This document shows positions 20,740 to 30,045 of a stretch of DNA of 64,000 nucleotides, piece by piece. The notes under the pieces were generated by a model. The model worked only from the letters and a program-made list of their open reading frames with translations. It ran no database searches and was not told the origin of the DNA. This DNA is from Streptococcus parauberis NCFD 2020 (lineage in GTDB: Bacteria > Bacillota > Bacilli > Lactobacillales > Streptococcaceae): NCBI RefSeq assembly GCF_000187935.1, contig NZ_AEUT02000001.1, forward strand, positions 1,116,001 through 1,180,000. Reading direction: 5' to 3'. Both the position numbers and the translations under genes were made by a program. Numbering within the stretch: position 1 is the stretch's first letter; the number at the start of each line of letters is the position of its first letter.

Positions 20740-22371
20740 TTATTCTTTAATAGTATATAACTTATCCCAAAATTTCACCTTGATAATAAATTGACTAATA
20801 CTCAAGATACTGACAGAAATGATAAAGAAAGTCAAATTGATTATCAAAGCTTGTTTTAAATAGAAAGATAGGAAAATCATTAAACCAATTAATGCACTAC
20901 CAAAAATCATTGCACCCATCATTATTCCCATCATTAACCATTGACTGTTACCTCTGGTGAATAGTTGAGAGATGTCTTGCCAGTGTAAATTCAGATTATC
21001 GTAGTCTCTCTTAAACATGAACTGACCTTGAATCCAAGCTTGAATCATATAGCCAAGAGCAAACATTAGAGTAATAAAAATATTCAATTTTAGAACAAAT
21101 AAGCTTAATATCAAATAGAAAAGAATCGGTACACTTACTTGTGCCAAATATAAGACAGTGAATTTTTGCAGTATAAAATTTTTCATATTAAATGGCAAAG
21201 CCTTGATGAAAGTAAAGTTTTCCTTTTCTAATGAAATTCCTACTCCTAAAAAGGTGGCTGGTCCTGTACCCATAACGGCTAGCATAAGACCAGCAATAAA
21301 AGCAAGACCAAAATAAGAAGGACTTAAGAAATGGCTGAGATTTGTACCACTACGTAATAAGGGTACGGCCAATGAAACAATAAATATAAAGGGCATAATG
21401 TAAGTTTGTGTAATCAGAACTGCATTTTGTATAGAGCCAAGATGATGCCTAATCATCACTTGTTTCAAACTTTCACCTGAATAATTTCTTTTTACAACTT
21501 TCTTCTTAGTAGAATCATTTACTTTAGGCGCACTATACAAGGCTTCTTGGAAATAACGTGGCATAATATTTTTCACAATTCCAATAGTCATTATGACGAA
21601 AATTAGAAGGGGAAGCCAAAAATTAAGTAAAGCTTGGCTAGAAAATGGTGATGAAATCACATGATAATAGCCTGAGAAAAATGGAATCTGACTTCTATCT
21701 AACAACTTATTCTGATTTATTCTATTATTATTTGTGATATTCAAAAAAATAATCAAGCCAATTGATCCTACAGCAGACAATGACATTAGGATAGTCGAAA
21801 TTAATTTCCGCTTTGAAGATCTAAGGATAATTTTACCAACCCAAGAATTAATGTAGAGAGATAAGACTATTGAACTAATTAGCATAATCAGAAAAACAAT
21901 CAGTGCTATTGGAATAGCCAAAGCATTTCCTAAAATTTGCCAATAAGCAATTATAAAGAGGGATAAGAGAGGCATTAAAAACATAGAGCCCATCCCGAGT
22001 GAAGAAATAGTCTTTGCCATATATATTTCTGATGATTTGATAGGCATGTGCACATACAGTTTCAAATCATTACTCTCATAAAAAATCGTATAGAGAGCTG
22101 TAAAGGAGGTAATGGTTGCCATAATGAAAAAGAGGGCAATATAGAAAGAAAAGTATCCAGGATACTTATTAAAATCTATCCCCAGAAACATGAAAATATA
22201 AACAAATAAAAACATTAGAACCATCATTGCTTGTTGCTTTAGTGTTTCTTTATAAGCCACATAATGGCGTTGTGGATTTTTTTCTTGTTTCTTTTTAATG
22301 GCAGCTATTGTTTGCGGACTGGAATAAAGTATATTGATTTTAACTAACTCCCAGATTGTAGACCAATTCAT
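20740..22371 (-). CDS. ABC-2 type transporter, membrane protein
   Basis: Polytopic permease of 543 residues with a dozen or so hydrophobic segments in two blocks around a charged central loop. It resembles the large ABC-2 exporter permeases of lactic acid bacteria. Starts two bases after the ATPase gene stop, so both form one transporter. Substrate unknown; peptide or antimicrobial export is an inference from the neighbouring immunity-like gene. Confidence 0.82.
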   Translation of the reverse strand: MNWSTIWELVKINILYSSPQTIAAIKKKQEKNPQRHYVAYKETLKQQAMMVLMFLFVYIFMFLGIDFNKYPGYFSFYIALFFIMATITSFTALYTIFYESNDLKLYVHMPIKSSEIYMAKTISSLGMGSMFLMPLLSLFIIAYWQILGNALAIPIALIVFLIMLISSIVLSLYINSWVGKIILRSSKRKLISTILMSLSAVGSIGLIIFLNITNNNRINQNKLLDRSQIPFFSGYYHVISSPFSSQALLNFWLPLLIFVIMTIGIVKNIMPRYFQEALYSAPKVNDSTKKKVVKRNYSGESLKQVMIRHHLGSIQNAVLITQTYIMPFIFIVSLAVPLLRSGTNLSHFLSPSYFGLAFIAGLMLAVMGTGPATFLGVGISLEKENFTFIKALPFNMKNFILQKFTVLYLAQVSVPILFYLILSLFVLKLNIFITLMFALGYMIQAWIQGQFMFKRDYDNLNLHWQDISQLFTRGNSQWLMMGIMMGAMIFGSALIGLMIFLSFYLKQALIINLTFFIISVSILSISQFIIKVKFWDKLYTIKE

Positions 22372-22373
22372 AA

Positions 22374-23108
22374 TCAGTCCTCCCCTTTAGCATGACGTCC
22401 TGCTAACTCAAGATAAATTGTCTCTAAGTCCTTATCCGGATAGTTTTCTTTTAGTTGATCCATAGTACCTAGGAAAATCATTCTCCCCTGTTTCAAGATA
22501 GCTATTCGATCACAAAGTTGCTCTGCCACAGATAAAACATGAGTTGAAAACAGGACTATATTGCCAGAATCAGCATGTTCCCTCATCATCGCCTTTAAAT
22601 CAAAAGCAGCCTGCGGATCAAGACCAGTCAATGGTTCATCTAAAACCCAAATTGCTGGATTCGAAATTAGTGCTCCGATAACAATTGTCTTTTGACGCAT
22701 CCCATGAGAAAAACTATCTATTGTGTTATTAAGTTCCTTTTGCATATCAAATAATTGACTTAATTGGTCAATTCGCATCTCAGTATTCTGTGGGGTAACG
22801 CCATAAATTTTAGCTAAGAAATGCCAATATTCACTTGCAGTTAAATTTAAGAAAACATCCGGTGAATCAGGAACATAGCCAATCTGTTTTTTAATAACAT
22901 CACGATTTTCATTTAGCACTTGTCCATTAACTAAAACTTCACCATAAGATGCTTCAATAATAGAAGTTAGAATACTTAAAGTTGTTGTCTTACCAGCTCC
23001 ATTATGGCCAATTAAACCAAATATTTCGCCATTATTAATGGTTAAGTTCAAATCACTTAATGCTTCCTTCTGATCATAAATCTTGGATACATGTTTAAAT
23101 TCAATCAT
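22374..23108 (-). CDS. ABC transporter ATP-binding protein (exporter type)
   Basis: A 244-residue ATPase of the CcmA/YxlF type. Walker A is GHNGAGKTT (about 34-42), the signature is atypical (FSHGMRQK), Walker B is WVLDEPLTGLD and the switch His is in FSTHVLS. Pairs with the ABC-2 permease downstream. Preceded by the small immunity-like gene, 44 bases away. Confidence 0.9.
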   Translation of the reverse strand: MIEFKHVSKIYDQKEALSDLNLTINNGEIFGLIGHNGAGKTTTLSILTSIIEASYGEVLVNGQVLNENRDVIKKQIGYVPDSPDVFLNLTASEYWHFLAKIYGVTPQNTEMRIDQLSQLFDMQKELNNTIDSFSHGMRQKTIVIGALISNPAIWVLDEPLTGLDPQAAFDLKAMMREHADSGNIVLFSTHVLSVAEQLCDRIAILKQGRMIFLGTMDQLKENYPDKDLETIYLELAGRHAKGED

Positions 23109-23152
23109 CTTTACTTTTCACTCTCTATATCTTTCTTTTCAATTAAAGATTG

Positions 23153-23401
23153 TTAATCACTAAACCTACTTAATAGTTTTTTCAATGCTACAAAGGAATC
23201 TGGTAATTGCAAATCATTCAAAGCTAAATAATGGTCAACTTGATAATTTAATTGTTGAGCAACTAAAATGGGATTTTTATTTTTAATCAACTCATTAGAG
23301 GCTGCAAGTAAGTAACTTGAAAGTTGAGAATTATTTCTAGTATCTGGGTTATTAAATGCTAAAGTAATTTGTTTGTAGATATCCTGTCTTGCTTTTTCCA
23401 T
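23153..23401 (-). CDS. Bacteriocin-immunity-like small protein
   Basis: An 82-residue, apparently all-helical soluble protein without signal or transmembrane segment. The pattern (IYKQITLAFNNP, LLAASNELI, NPILVAQQLNYQV, YLALNDLQLPDSFVALKKLL) resembles the enterocin A immunity family (PF08951-type four-helix bundle). No bacteriocin precursor gene with a double-glycine leader was seen nearby. It lies 44 bases upstream of the ABC exporter genes on the same strand. Assignment is by pattern recognition only. Confidence 0.5.
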   Translation of the reverse strand: MEKARQDIYKQITLAFNNPDTRNNSQLSSYLLAASNELIKNKNPILVAQQLNYQVDHYLALNDLQLPDSFVALKKLLSRFSD

Positions 23402-23502
23402 AACATCTCCATTTTTGTATCTTTAACTTAATACAACTCTATAAATTCATCATATGCTTTTTTCTATCTTTTGTCAATAATTCTTAATAGTTGGAAGCAA
23501 CC

Positions 23503-23530
23503 AAAAAAGACTGGTTTTCCAGCCTTTTTA
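23503..23530 (-). terminator. Terminator of tkt
   Basis: Stem AAAAAGGCTGG / CCAGTCTTTTTT with a 4-base loop, just after the tkt stop on the minus strand. Confidence 0.9.
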
Positions 23531-23546
23531 TTTATTAATTGCTTGA

Positions 23547-25532
23547 TTATAGAGATTTATACAAGTTAAGAGCATTATCAACAGTGAATCCATATTCTTC
23601 AAAGATACGATCTCCTGGTGCTGATGCGCCCCAAGTATCAATTGTTAATAATGTACCTTGTAATCCAACATACTTAGCCCAACCAAAGCTTGATGCAGCT
23701 TCAATAGCTAAACGCTTTGTGATATTTGAAGGAAGTACTTCTTCTTTATATTCGGCAGATTGCTCGTCAAAGATATTTTGTGATGGCATTGAGACAACAC
23801 GAACATAAATATCTTCTTTAGCTAATGCTTCTTGAGTATCAAGAGCTAACTTCACTTCAGAACCAGTCGCAATAATGATACCATCAATTTCGTCTTTAGC
23901 TTCTGATAAGATATAAGCACCTTTGTTTAATCCTTCTTCTGCTAATTCTTTTGTCCCTTCCAAAACTGGTAAGTTTTGACGAGTAAGTACTAACATAGTT
24001 GGTTTTTCAGTTTCTGCTAAAGCACGTTTCCATGCGGCATTTGTTTCGTTACCATCTGCAGGACGGATAACGTTCAAGTTTGGCATAGAACGCACACTTG
24101 CCAATTGTTCGATTGGTTCATGTGTAGGTCCGTCTTCACCAACTGCAATTGAGTCATGCGTCATGACATACATCGTTGGTAAGCTTTGGAGTGCTGCCAT
24201 ACGGACTGCTGGTAAGAGATAGTTTGAGAAGACAAAGAATGTTCCACCGTAAACACGTGTTCCACCATGAAGGGCAATTCCGTTCATGGCTGCTGCCATT
24301 GCAAATTCACGAACACCAAACCAAATGTTGCGACCTTCGTAATGACCTGGTTGGAAGTCTTTTTCAACTTTAACCATTGTGTTGTTTGACGCTGAAAGGT
24401 CTGCAGAGCCGCCCCAGAATGATGCGACTTGTTCAGAAATTTGTTGGATTGCTTCTTGACTTGAAACACGACTTGCTTTTGATGAACCAAGTTCATGCGC
24501 AGCTAATTCTACAGAAATAGCTTCATTTGAGAATGCTTCTTTGTAAGCTTTAGCAAGTTCTGGATATTCAGCTTCATATTTAGTGAATAGTTCATTCCAA
24601 GCATTCTCAGCTTTTTCACCACGGATTTGTAAGCCTTCCGCAAAACGTGCTTTAACTTCTTCTGGTACAAAGAAGTCTTCGTAAGTCCATTTATAAGCAT
24701 TTTTAGTAAATTTAATGCCTTCTGCGCCAAGTGGTGCACCATGGACTGCAGATGTGCCTTGTTTTTCTGCCCCAAAACCAATGATTGTTTTAACTTCAAT
24801 GATTGTTGGTTTTTCTGTTTCCGCTTTTGCTTCTGTGATGGCTTGCTCGATAGCTTCTAAATCATTACCATCTTTGACAAGGATATGTTGCCATCCGTAT
24901 GCTTCAAAACGGCCTTTGACATCTTCAGTAAAGGCTTTTGATGTTGGTCCATCTAGTGAAATGTCATTTGAATCATATAACATAACCAATTTACCAAGTT
25001 TCAAATGTCCAGCAAGACTTGCTGCTTCTTGGCTGACACCTTCCATAAGGTCACCATCACCATTTAAGGCAAAAGTATAATGATCAACAATATCAAATCC
25101 TGGTTTGTTATATTTTGCCGCTAGATGTGCTTCAGCCATTGCCATACCAACTGCGTTAGCAATCCCTTGTCCTAGAGGACCAGTTGTTGCTTCCACGCCA
25201 TCTGTGTGGTTTACCTCAGGGTGACCTGGTGTTTTAGAGCCCCATTGGCGGAAGCTTTTTAAATCATCAATAGTTAGATTGTAGCCTGCAAGATGCAATA
25301 AGCTGTATAGCATTGCTGATCCATGACCAGCAGATAGAATAAAGCGGTCTCTGTTTGTCCAGTTACGACTTGTTTTTGGGTTTACGTTCATAAAATTGTT
25401 CCAAAGAACATAGGCCATTGGTGCTGCACCCATTGGTAATCCGGGGTGGCCTGAGTTTGCTTTTTGAATCGCATCCATTGAAAGTGTGCGGACAGTATTT
25501 ACTGCCAACTGGTCAACTGCATCGAATGTCAT
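23547..25532 (-). CDS. tkt: Transketolase
   Basis: Thiamine-diphosphate enzyme of the pentose-phosphate pathway moving two-carbon units between sugar phosphates. It has 661 residues. The His in [11 protein letters not shown], the TPP motif GDGDLMEG, and the C-terminal pyrimidine-binding part ([19 protein letters not shown]) are visible. The small transaldolase-type gene lies upstream on the same strand but has its own terminator. Confidence 0.97.
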   Translation of the reverse strand: MTFDAVDQLAVNTVRTLSMDAIQKANSGHPGLPMGAAPMAYVLWNNFMNVNPKTSRNWTNRDRFILSAGHGSAMLYSLLHLAGYNLTIDDLKSFRQWGSKTPGHPEVNHTDGVEATTGPLGQGIANAVGMAMAEAHLAAKYNKPGFDIVDHYTFALNGDGDLMEGVSQEAASLAGHLKLGKLVMLYDSNDISLDGPTSKAFTEDVKGRFEAYGWQHILVKDGNDLEAIEQAITEAKAETEKPTIIEVKTIIGFGAEKQGTSAVHGAPLGAEGIKFTKNAYKWTYEDFFVPEEVKARFAEGLQIRGEKAENAWNELFTKYEAEYPELAKAYKEAFSNEAISVELAAHELGSSKASRVSSQEAIQQISEQVASFWGGSADLSASNNTMVKVEKDFQPGHYEGRNIWFGVREFAMAAAMNGIALHGGTRVYGGTFFVFSNYLLPAVRMAALQSLPTMYVMTHDSIAVGEDGPTHEPIEQLASVRSMPNLNVIRPADGNETNAAWKRALAETEKPTMLVLTRQNLPVLEGTKELAEEGLNKGAYILSEAKDEIDGIIIATGSEVKLALDTQEALAKEDIYVRVVSMPSQNIFDEQSAEYKEEVLPSNITKRLAIEAASSFGWAKYVGLQGTLLTIDTWGASAPGDRIFEEYGFTVDNALNLYKSL

Positions 25533-25674
25533 AATCTTAAAAAACCTTTCTGTTTTGCATCAAATAGTTTAATTTCCCTCAACTATTGTATCATATTTCA
25601 TTTAAGTTTTCGTCATAAATCAGGATTGTGTCCGATATTATTTAGAAATTTAGTAATTTCTTGGTAATAACTTG

Positions 25675-25704
25675 AAACCTAGCCAATCTGTGACTGCTAG
25701 GTTT
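25675..25704 (-). terminator. Terminator of the transaldolase-like gene
   Basis: Stem AAACCTAGC / GCTAGGTTT a few bases after the stop codon on the minus strand; the T-run is short. Confidence 0.7.
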
Positions 25705-25711
25705 CTAAGAA

Positions 25712-26356
25712 TTATTTTTTGAAGGATTCCCAGTCTTTCATAAATTGAGCAATACCATTTGTTGTCAAAGGATGTTTGGTCATCTTTTCAAAAATGTTTT
25801 CTGGTATAGTGGCAATATGTGCACCTAACTTAGCTACTGACTCAACATGTGCGGCATTTCGAATACTTGCGGCAATAATTTCTGTATCGAAACCATATAG
25901 ATCAATAATTTCTCTTAATTCTTCAATCAATTGATATGGGTCTGAGCCAATATCTTCCAAGCGACCAACAAATGGGCTAATATAGGTCGCACCTGCTTTC
26001 ATAGCCATTAAACCTTGTGAGACAGTGAAGACTAAAGTAACATTAGTTTTGATTCCTTCTTTAGAAAGAATATTAGTTGCTTTCAAACCTTCTGTTGTCA
26101 TTGGTATTTTGACAACGACATTTTTATGCCATTTTGCAAGAACACGAGCTTCTTCAACCATTTCCTTTGCTTTTAAACCAGTGACTTCAGCTGAAATTGG
26201 GCCATCGACAATCTCACAGATTTCTTTAATAACTGTTTCAAAATCTCTTCCTTCTTTTGAGATGATGGTTGGATTAGTTGTTACACCATCTACAAGACCA
26301 AGTTCATTAATAGCTTTGATTGCTTCAACATTTGCTGTATCTAAGAAAAATTTCAT
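25712..26356 (-). CDS. Transaldolase / fructose-6-phosphate aldolase-like protein
   Basis: Small class I aldolase of the TalC/FSA type. It has 214 residues from [10 protein letters not shown], the usual family start, with GGAGG placed five to six bases upstream; a longer in-frame reading to 26455 is not needed. The Schiff-base lysine lies in VVVKIPMT. Family members act as transaldolase or fructose-6-phosphate aldolase, and sequence alone does not decide. Close to tkt, which fits a pentose-phosphate role. Confidence 0.9.
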   Translation of the reverse strand: MKFFLDTANVEAIKAINELGLVDGVTTNPTIISKEGRDFETVIKEICEIVDGPISAEVTGLKAKEMVEEARVLAKWHKNVVVKIPMTTEGLKATNILSKEGIKTNVTLVFTVSQGLMAMKAGATYISPFVGRLEDIGSDPYQLIEELREIIDLYGFDTEIIAASIRNAAHVESVAKLGAHIATIPENIFEKMTKHPLTTNGIAQFMKDWESFKK

Positions 26357-26426
26357 CATTTCCTCCAATTTTTGATTATGTACTTTTTCTATTTTTATTA
26401 TATAACTGTTATCTAATACAGTAAAA

Positions 26427-26470
26427 GTCCAAGTCTTACACCATTCTGTGTTCAACTTTAGACTTTTTTG
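26427..26470 (-). terminator. Possible terminator of the Mga-like regulator gene
   Basis: Imperfect inverted repeat of AAAAGTC/GACTTTT type with a large loop immediately after the stop codon on the minus strand. Confidence 0.5.
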
Positions 26471-27934
26471 TTAAAGATAACTTTCCAGTTCATTTTTTTC
26501 TTTTAATTTACTTGCTAAAAATTCCTCCATCTCTTTTAATTCGTGACGTGAAGTATATGACTTCAGGTGAAAATAGGAAGATAATCTACTTGTTTTATGA
26601 TTCCCATAAGAAATAATACAATCATAGGTGTCCTGCCCATGAACTGAATAAAATTGATAATTAAGATTATTGTCTAAGAACTTTTTTAGTGTCAATTTAA
26701 TAAGCTCAATTTTAACAGGATTTTTTCCAATATCAAGGCCAATTTTTAATGGTTTTTGATGTTTTTCAATTGAAAAAATTAACAATTCAACTAATTCGAA
26801 TTCCAATTCATTTAATGTTTCAGTATGTAAGCGAGCGTTATAATCAACCAGACCAAAAAGGTGGGGCATGACTAGATCGATTTTCATTCGATCTTCTTGT
26901 GAAAGCAATTGTTTTAAAGACTCACTATTTTTTGAATTCGAAACAATTGTCCCCTTTAAAAAATGAAGGTGAGAAAAAAAATGACTTAAGCCATAGATGA
27001 CTTCTTCTTTTGTTTTTTCACCAATAATTTTGGCTTTCCTTAGTATCCAAAGAGCTTCTGAAATTTTATCTGAAATTGGTCCCCCAAATCCCAAAATGTA
27101 CTCCATCGAGGGAATTGGTAGGACGGTATGAGTGTGTAAAAATATGATTAAACATTGTGATTCAAAACGATCGAATTCAATTGCAAATCGACTCAGATAA
27201 CGAATCATTAATCTTTCTAATCGTAAATAAAATACATTTTCTTGAAAATAATTAGCTAAATCAGTTTTTGCAATCCGTTTCTCTTTTTCAAAAAAGAATC
27301 GATGACGGGATATGGCTAACCATAAGGTCAAATCTTCTACCTGGGTAGTATCCAGAGGATGACCAGTCAATTTTTCTGCTAGATTCTTCAAATGACTATG
27401 ATTAATAACATGCATGAAACTTTTTTTCTCAGACTGGCTCAGGCTTATGCTCAGCAATTTATAGAAAAAATAACGCCATTGCAATTCACTATCTTGTTGT
27501 TTGCCTTGTGTAATTGAAATATCAAACTCTACCAATAAGGTATTAATCAATGCTAGTTGTCTATTAAAAGTTGCTTCACTAATCATTAGTTCCTGCGAGA
27601 GTTTTGTAACCTGAAACGTTTCATGACAACAAAAATATCGCAACATCTGATAGGGAATTGAATCTTCTAACAAGATTGAAATAAGGTCCGACCATGTAAA
27701 ATGATAGTCTTCTTTTAATTTGATGCAATCATCAGTCAGTAATAAACGACAATTAATAGCTTTATTTTCAAAGAGATCATTGATATGCTCAATATACTTC
27801 AGAAGTGTCACTCTGGAAAGATTCATTGCGACTAAGCTATCTTTCAGCTGAACAGCTTCTTCTGAATCATATAACAATTTTAGCAGCTGATACTGAGCAT
27901 TCCTTTCTTTGTTCATTAACTGTTCAATTTTCAT
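26471..27934 (-). CDS. Mga-family transcriptional regulator
   Basis: A 487-residue regulator resembling the Mga/AtxA class. Two N-terminal winged helix-turn-helix regions are suggested (about residues 10-60, with LSRVTLLKYIEHIN, and about 105-165, with MISEATFNRQLALINTLL). The middle looks like PRD-type helical domains, and the C-terminus (IGLDIGKNPVKIELIK, then YDCIISYG) resembles a PTS EIIB-like fold. Its ATG overlaps the stop of the upstream flavoprotein gene by four bases. It may sense PTS state and control the flavoprotein or glp genes; the target is inference. Confidence 0.75.
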   Translation of the reverse strand: MKIEQLMNKERNAQYQLLKLLYDSEEAVQLKDSLVAMNLSRVTLLKYIEHINDLFENKAINCRLLLTDDCIKLKEDYHFTWSDLISILLEDSIPYQMLRYFCCHETFQVTKLSQELMISEATFNRQLALINTLLVEFDISITQGKQQDSELQWRYFFYKLLSISLSQSEKKSFMHVINHSHLKNLAEKLTGHPLDTTQVEDLTLWLAISRHRFFFEKEKRIAKTDLANYFQENVFYLRLERLMIRYLSRFAIEFDRFESQCLIIFLHTHTVLPIPSMEYILGFGGPISDKISEALWILRKAKIIGEKTKEEVIYGLSHFFSHLHFLKGTIVSNSKNSESLKQLLSQEDRMKIDLVMPHLFGLVDYNARLHTETLNELEFELVELLIFSIEKHQKPLKIGLDIGKNPVKIELIKLTLKKFLDNNLNYQFYSVHGQDTYDCIISYGNHKTSRLSSYFHLKSYTSRHELKEMEEFLASKLKEKNELESYL

Positions 27935-29259
27935 TTTAGGCTCCTTTTTTCAAAAAGAGCCAACATTGCTTGATGTAATGTATAAGCTAATGTCGTTTTA
28001 CCACTTGAATAGATAAAATCCTGAAAAGCTAATTCCACGTCCTTTAATTTGTGCTGTAGAGCTTGGGAAAGTTGATTTGTTAAAAGAAAATGATTTTCTC
28101 TTGAAATAATCTGCGCCCCCATAAGGATACCTGACTCTTTTTGTGCTATTAATTTTATCCAAATAGTAGAATTATCTTGATTTTTTATTTCTGTTTTATA
28201 AATAAGACTAACTAGATCATGGTATAAACTGCCTTCTTCTTCTGTTAAACCAACACTTGAAACATAATAACCAAAGTAATAGGAGCCCATAACTTTAGTA
28301 ATCTCAATTTTGGGAATCCTTATACCTGCTAAATGATAAGCTAATTTTTCACCTGTTTTGATTGCTTCGTTAATTAAAGGATTGTAATAAGGCCCATTGA
28401 TTGTTGTTAAATTTAATGCAATTAAATCACCTATTGCATAAATATCCTTGATTGGGGTTTGAAACTGGTCATTTACTTTTACAGTTCTATCAAAGTGACA
28501 TAACTGATGTTCTTCCAATAACTCACTATTAGGTCTAAAATTAACGGCCAATATTACCATATCAGATGTAAATTCTTGATAAGTATCCGTAATGACAGTT
28601 AAAGAATCATCCCTTTTTTGAATTTCATTGACTCTCGCATTCGTTTTAATCTTAACTGAACTTTTTTTTATATTTTCAAGTATGGGTACCATCATCTCTT
28701 TATCAAACTGACTAAAATTAATATCATCAGTTGCTTCAAGGATTGTAACATCTTTACCAGCTAAATCTAAACTATAAGCTAATTCCAAGCCAATTATTCC
28801 AGCACCAATAATTGTTATACTTTGCTTTTGTTCAATCAATTCTAAACATTGCTTGGAGTCAGTAAATGACTTGGTCGTCATTACGCCTTCTATGTGGCTT
28901 CCTTTTATATAATTAGATTTGGCAGTTGCTCCCATTGCACAAACTAAAGTTTGGTAAGTTTCCATCTTTTCTTGGCCATCAGGAGTGCGTAATTGGAGAT
29001 ATTTGTTATCTGTATGGATACGGATAACTTCTGCAGTGATTCTAACTATATTGGGCAAAGTTGTTGAACCATCATCCCATGTAGATTCTGACAGATGTTT
29101 TATTTTTTGTTGCAATAGCTCATTCAAGCCATTTGGGATGTACTCTGATTGCTCTTCCTTATCAATGATAACAATAAGATAATTTGGCAATAATGTTGCT
29201 AGCTTCCTTGCACATGCCATACCGGCAAATGAAGCACCAATGATATGTATTTTTTTCAT
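27931..29259 (-). CDS. NADH-oxidase/CoA-disulfide-reductase-like flavoprotein lacking the redox Cys
   Basis: A 442-residue pyridine nucleotide-disulfide oxidoreductase. The FAD motif is GASFAGMACA near the N-terminus, the NAD motif GAGIIGLELAYSLDLAGKDV, and the second FAD motif DIYAIGDLI. In NADH oxidases and peroxidases a catalytic Cys sits in a FLxCGxxL motif at about residue 42; here the aligned stretch reads YIPNGLNEL, with Asn43 in its place. Without it, water-forming four-electron reduction would not be expected. Translationally coupled to the Mga-like gene and upstream of neither terminator nor promoter in between. Confidence 0.85.
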   Translation of the reverse strand: MKKIHIIGASFAGMACARKLATLLPNYLIVIIDKEEQSEYIPNGLNELLQQKIKHLSESTWDDGSTTLPNIVRITAEVIRIHTDNKYLQLRTPDGQEKMETYQTLVCAMGATAKSNYIKGSHIEGVMTTKSFTDSKQCLELIEQKQSITIIGAGIIGLELAYSLDLAGKDVTILEATDDINFSQFDKEMMVPILENIKKSSVKIKTNARVNEIQKRDDSLTVITDTYQEFTSDMVILAVNFRPNSELLEEHQLCHFDRTVKVNDQFQTPIKDIYAIGDLIALNLTTINGPYYNPLINEAIKTGEKLAYHLAGIRIPKIEITKVMGSYYFGYYVSSVGLTEEEGSLYHDLVSLIYKTEIKNQDNSTIWIKLIAQKESGILMGAQIISRENHFLLTNQLSQALQHKLKDVELAFQDFIYSSGKTTLAYTLHQAMLALFEKRSLK

Positions 29260-29283
29260 ATATTTATTATATAATTATTTTTC

Positions 29284-29330
29284 AAAAAGCACTAAAAGCT
29301 CAACCAAAGATTGAGCTTAATAGCTTAGTG
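29284..29330 (-). terminator. Terminator of glpKOF
   Basis: Stem AAGCTCAA / TTGAGCTT, extendable by CACTAA / TTAGTG, followed by GCTTTTT on the minus strand. Confidence 0.85.
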
Positions 29331-29331
29331 A

Positions 29332-30033
29332 TTAACTAATCGCTTGAAAGAGTAATACAGCCAAGACTGCTCCGATAACTGGGCCAACAATTGGAACCCA
29401 AGAATATGACCAGTCGGAATTTCCTTTATTTTTTATAGGTAAAATAGCATGTACAAGTCGTGGTCCTAAGTCCCTGGCTGGATTAATCGCATAACCTGTC
29501 GTTCCACCAAGTGAAACACCAATCCCAACGATTAAAATACCAACACTTAATGTTCCTAATCCTGGAGGCATTTTATATGTACCAATTGATAATATTCCTA
29601 ACATTAAAACAAATGTTCCAAAAATTTCACTCAATAGATTAGATGTTGTATCTCTTAAAGCGGGTCCTGTTGCAAATGTTCCCAGAATGTCAGCGGCTTC
29701 TTCTGTAATCTCATAATGAGGCTTGAATTGTAAATAAACGAATAATTGACCAACAATTGCACCTAAAATTTGAGCAAGTGTATAAACCATCGCTGTTCCC
29801 CATGTAATAGTATGATTGAGTGCAAAACCAATACTTACTGCTGGGTTCAAGTGTGCTGGTGCTATTCTTCCTGAAATGAATGCAGCTACTGCAACTGCAA
29901 TACCCCAGCCAATCGTAATAACAATCCATCCTGAATTATTATTTTTTGTTTTAGGTAAAACAACACCTGCAACAACACCATTACCTAACAAAATAAGCAA
30001 TGCCGTTCCTAAAAACTCTCCAAATACATCCAT
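29332..30033 (-). CDS. glpF: Glycerol uptake facilitator (aquaglyceroporin)
   Basis: Membrane channel for glycerol diffusion. It has 233 residues and six transmembrane helices plus two pore half-helices. The pore motifs are NPA at Asn63 (HLNPAVSIG) and NPARD at Asn184 (INPARDLGPR); the Asp after the second NPA is the mark of glycerol-conducting rather than water-only channels. Third gene of glpK-glpO-glpF, 12 bases after glpO. Confidence 0.95.
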   Translation of the reverse strand: MDVFGEFLGTALLILLGNGVVAGVVLPKTKNNNSGWIVITIGWGIAVAVAAFISGRIAPAHLNPAVSIGFALNHTITWGTAMVYTLAQILGAIVGQLFVYLQFKPHYEITEEAADILGTFATGPALRDTTSNLLSEIFGTFVLMLGILSIGTYKMPPGLGTLSVGILIVGIGVSLGGTTGYAINPARDLGPRLVHAILPIKNKGNSDWSYSWVPIVGPVIGAVLAVLLFQAIS

Positions 30034-30045
30034 TAAATCAATCTC

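Noticed and set aside
24715..25080. Plus-strand open frame of 121 codons antisense to tkt
   Set aside because: A mirror of the conserved transketolase frame, with low-complexity composition and no start signals.
26357..26455. 33-residue N-terminal extension of the transaldolase-like protein
   Set aside because: Family proteins start at MKFFLDTA, and GGAGG is placed for that start.
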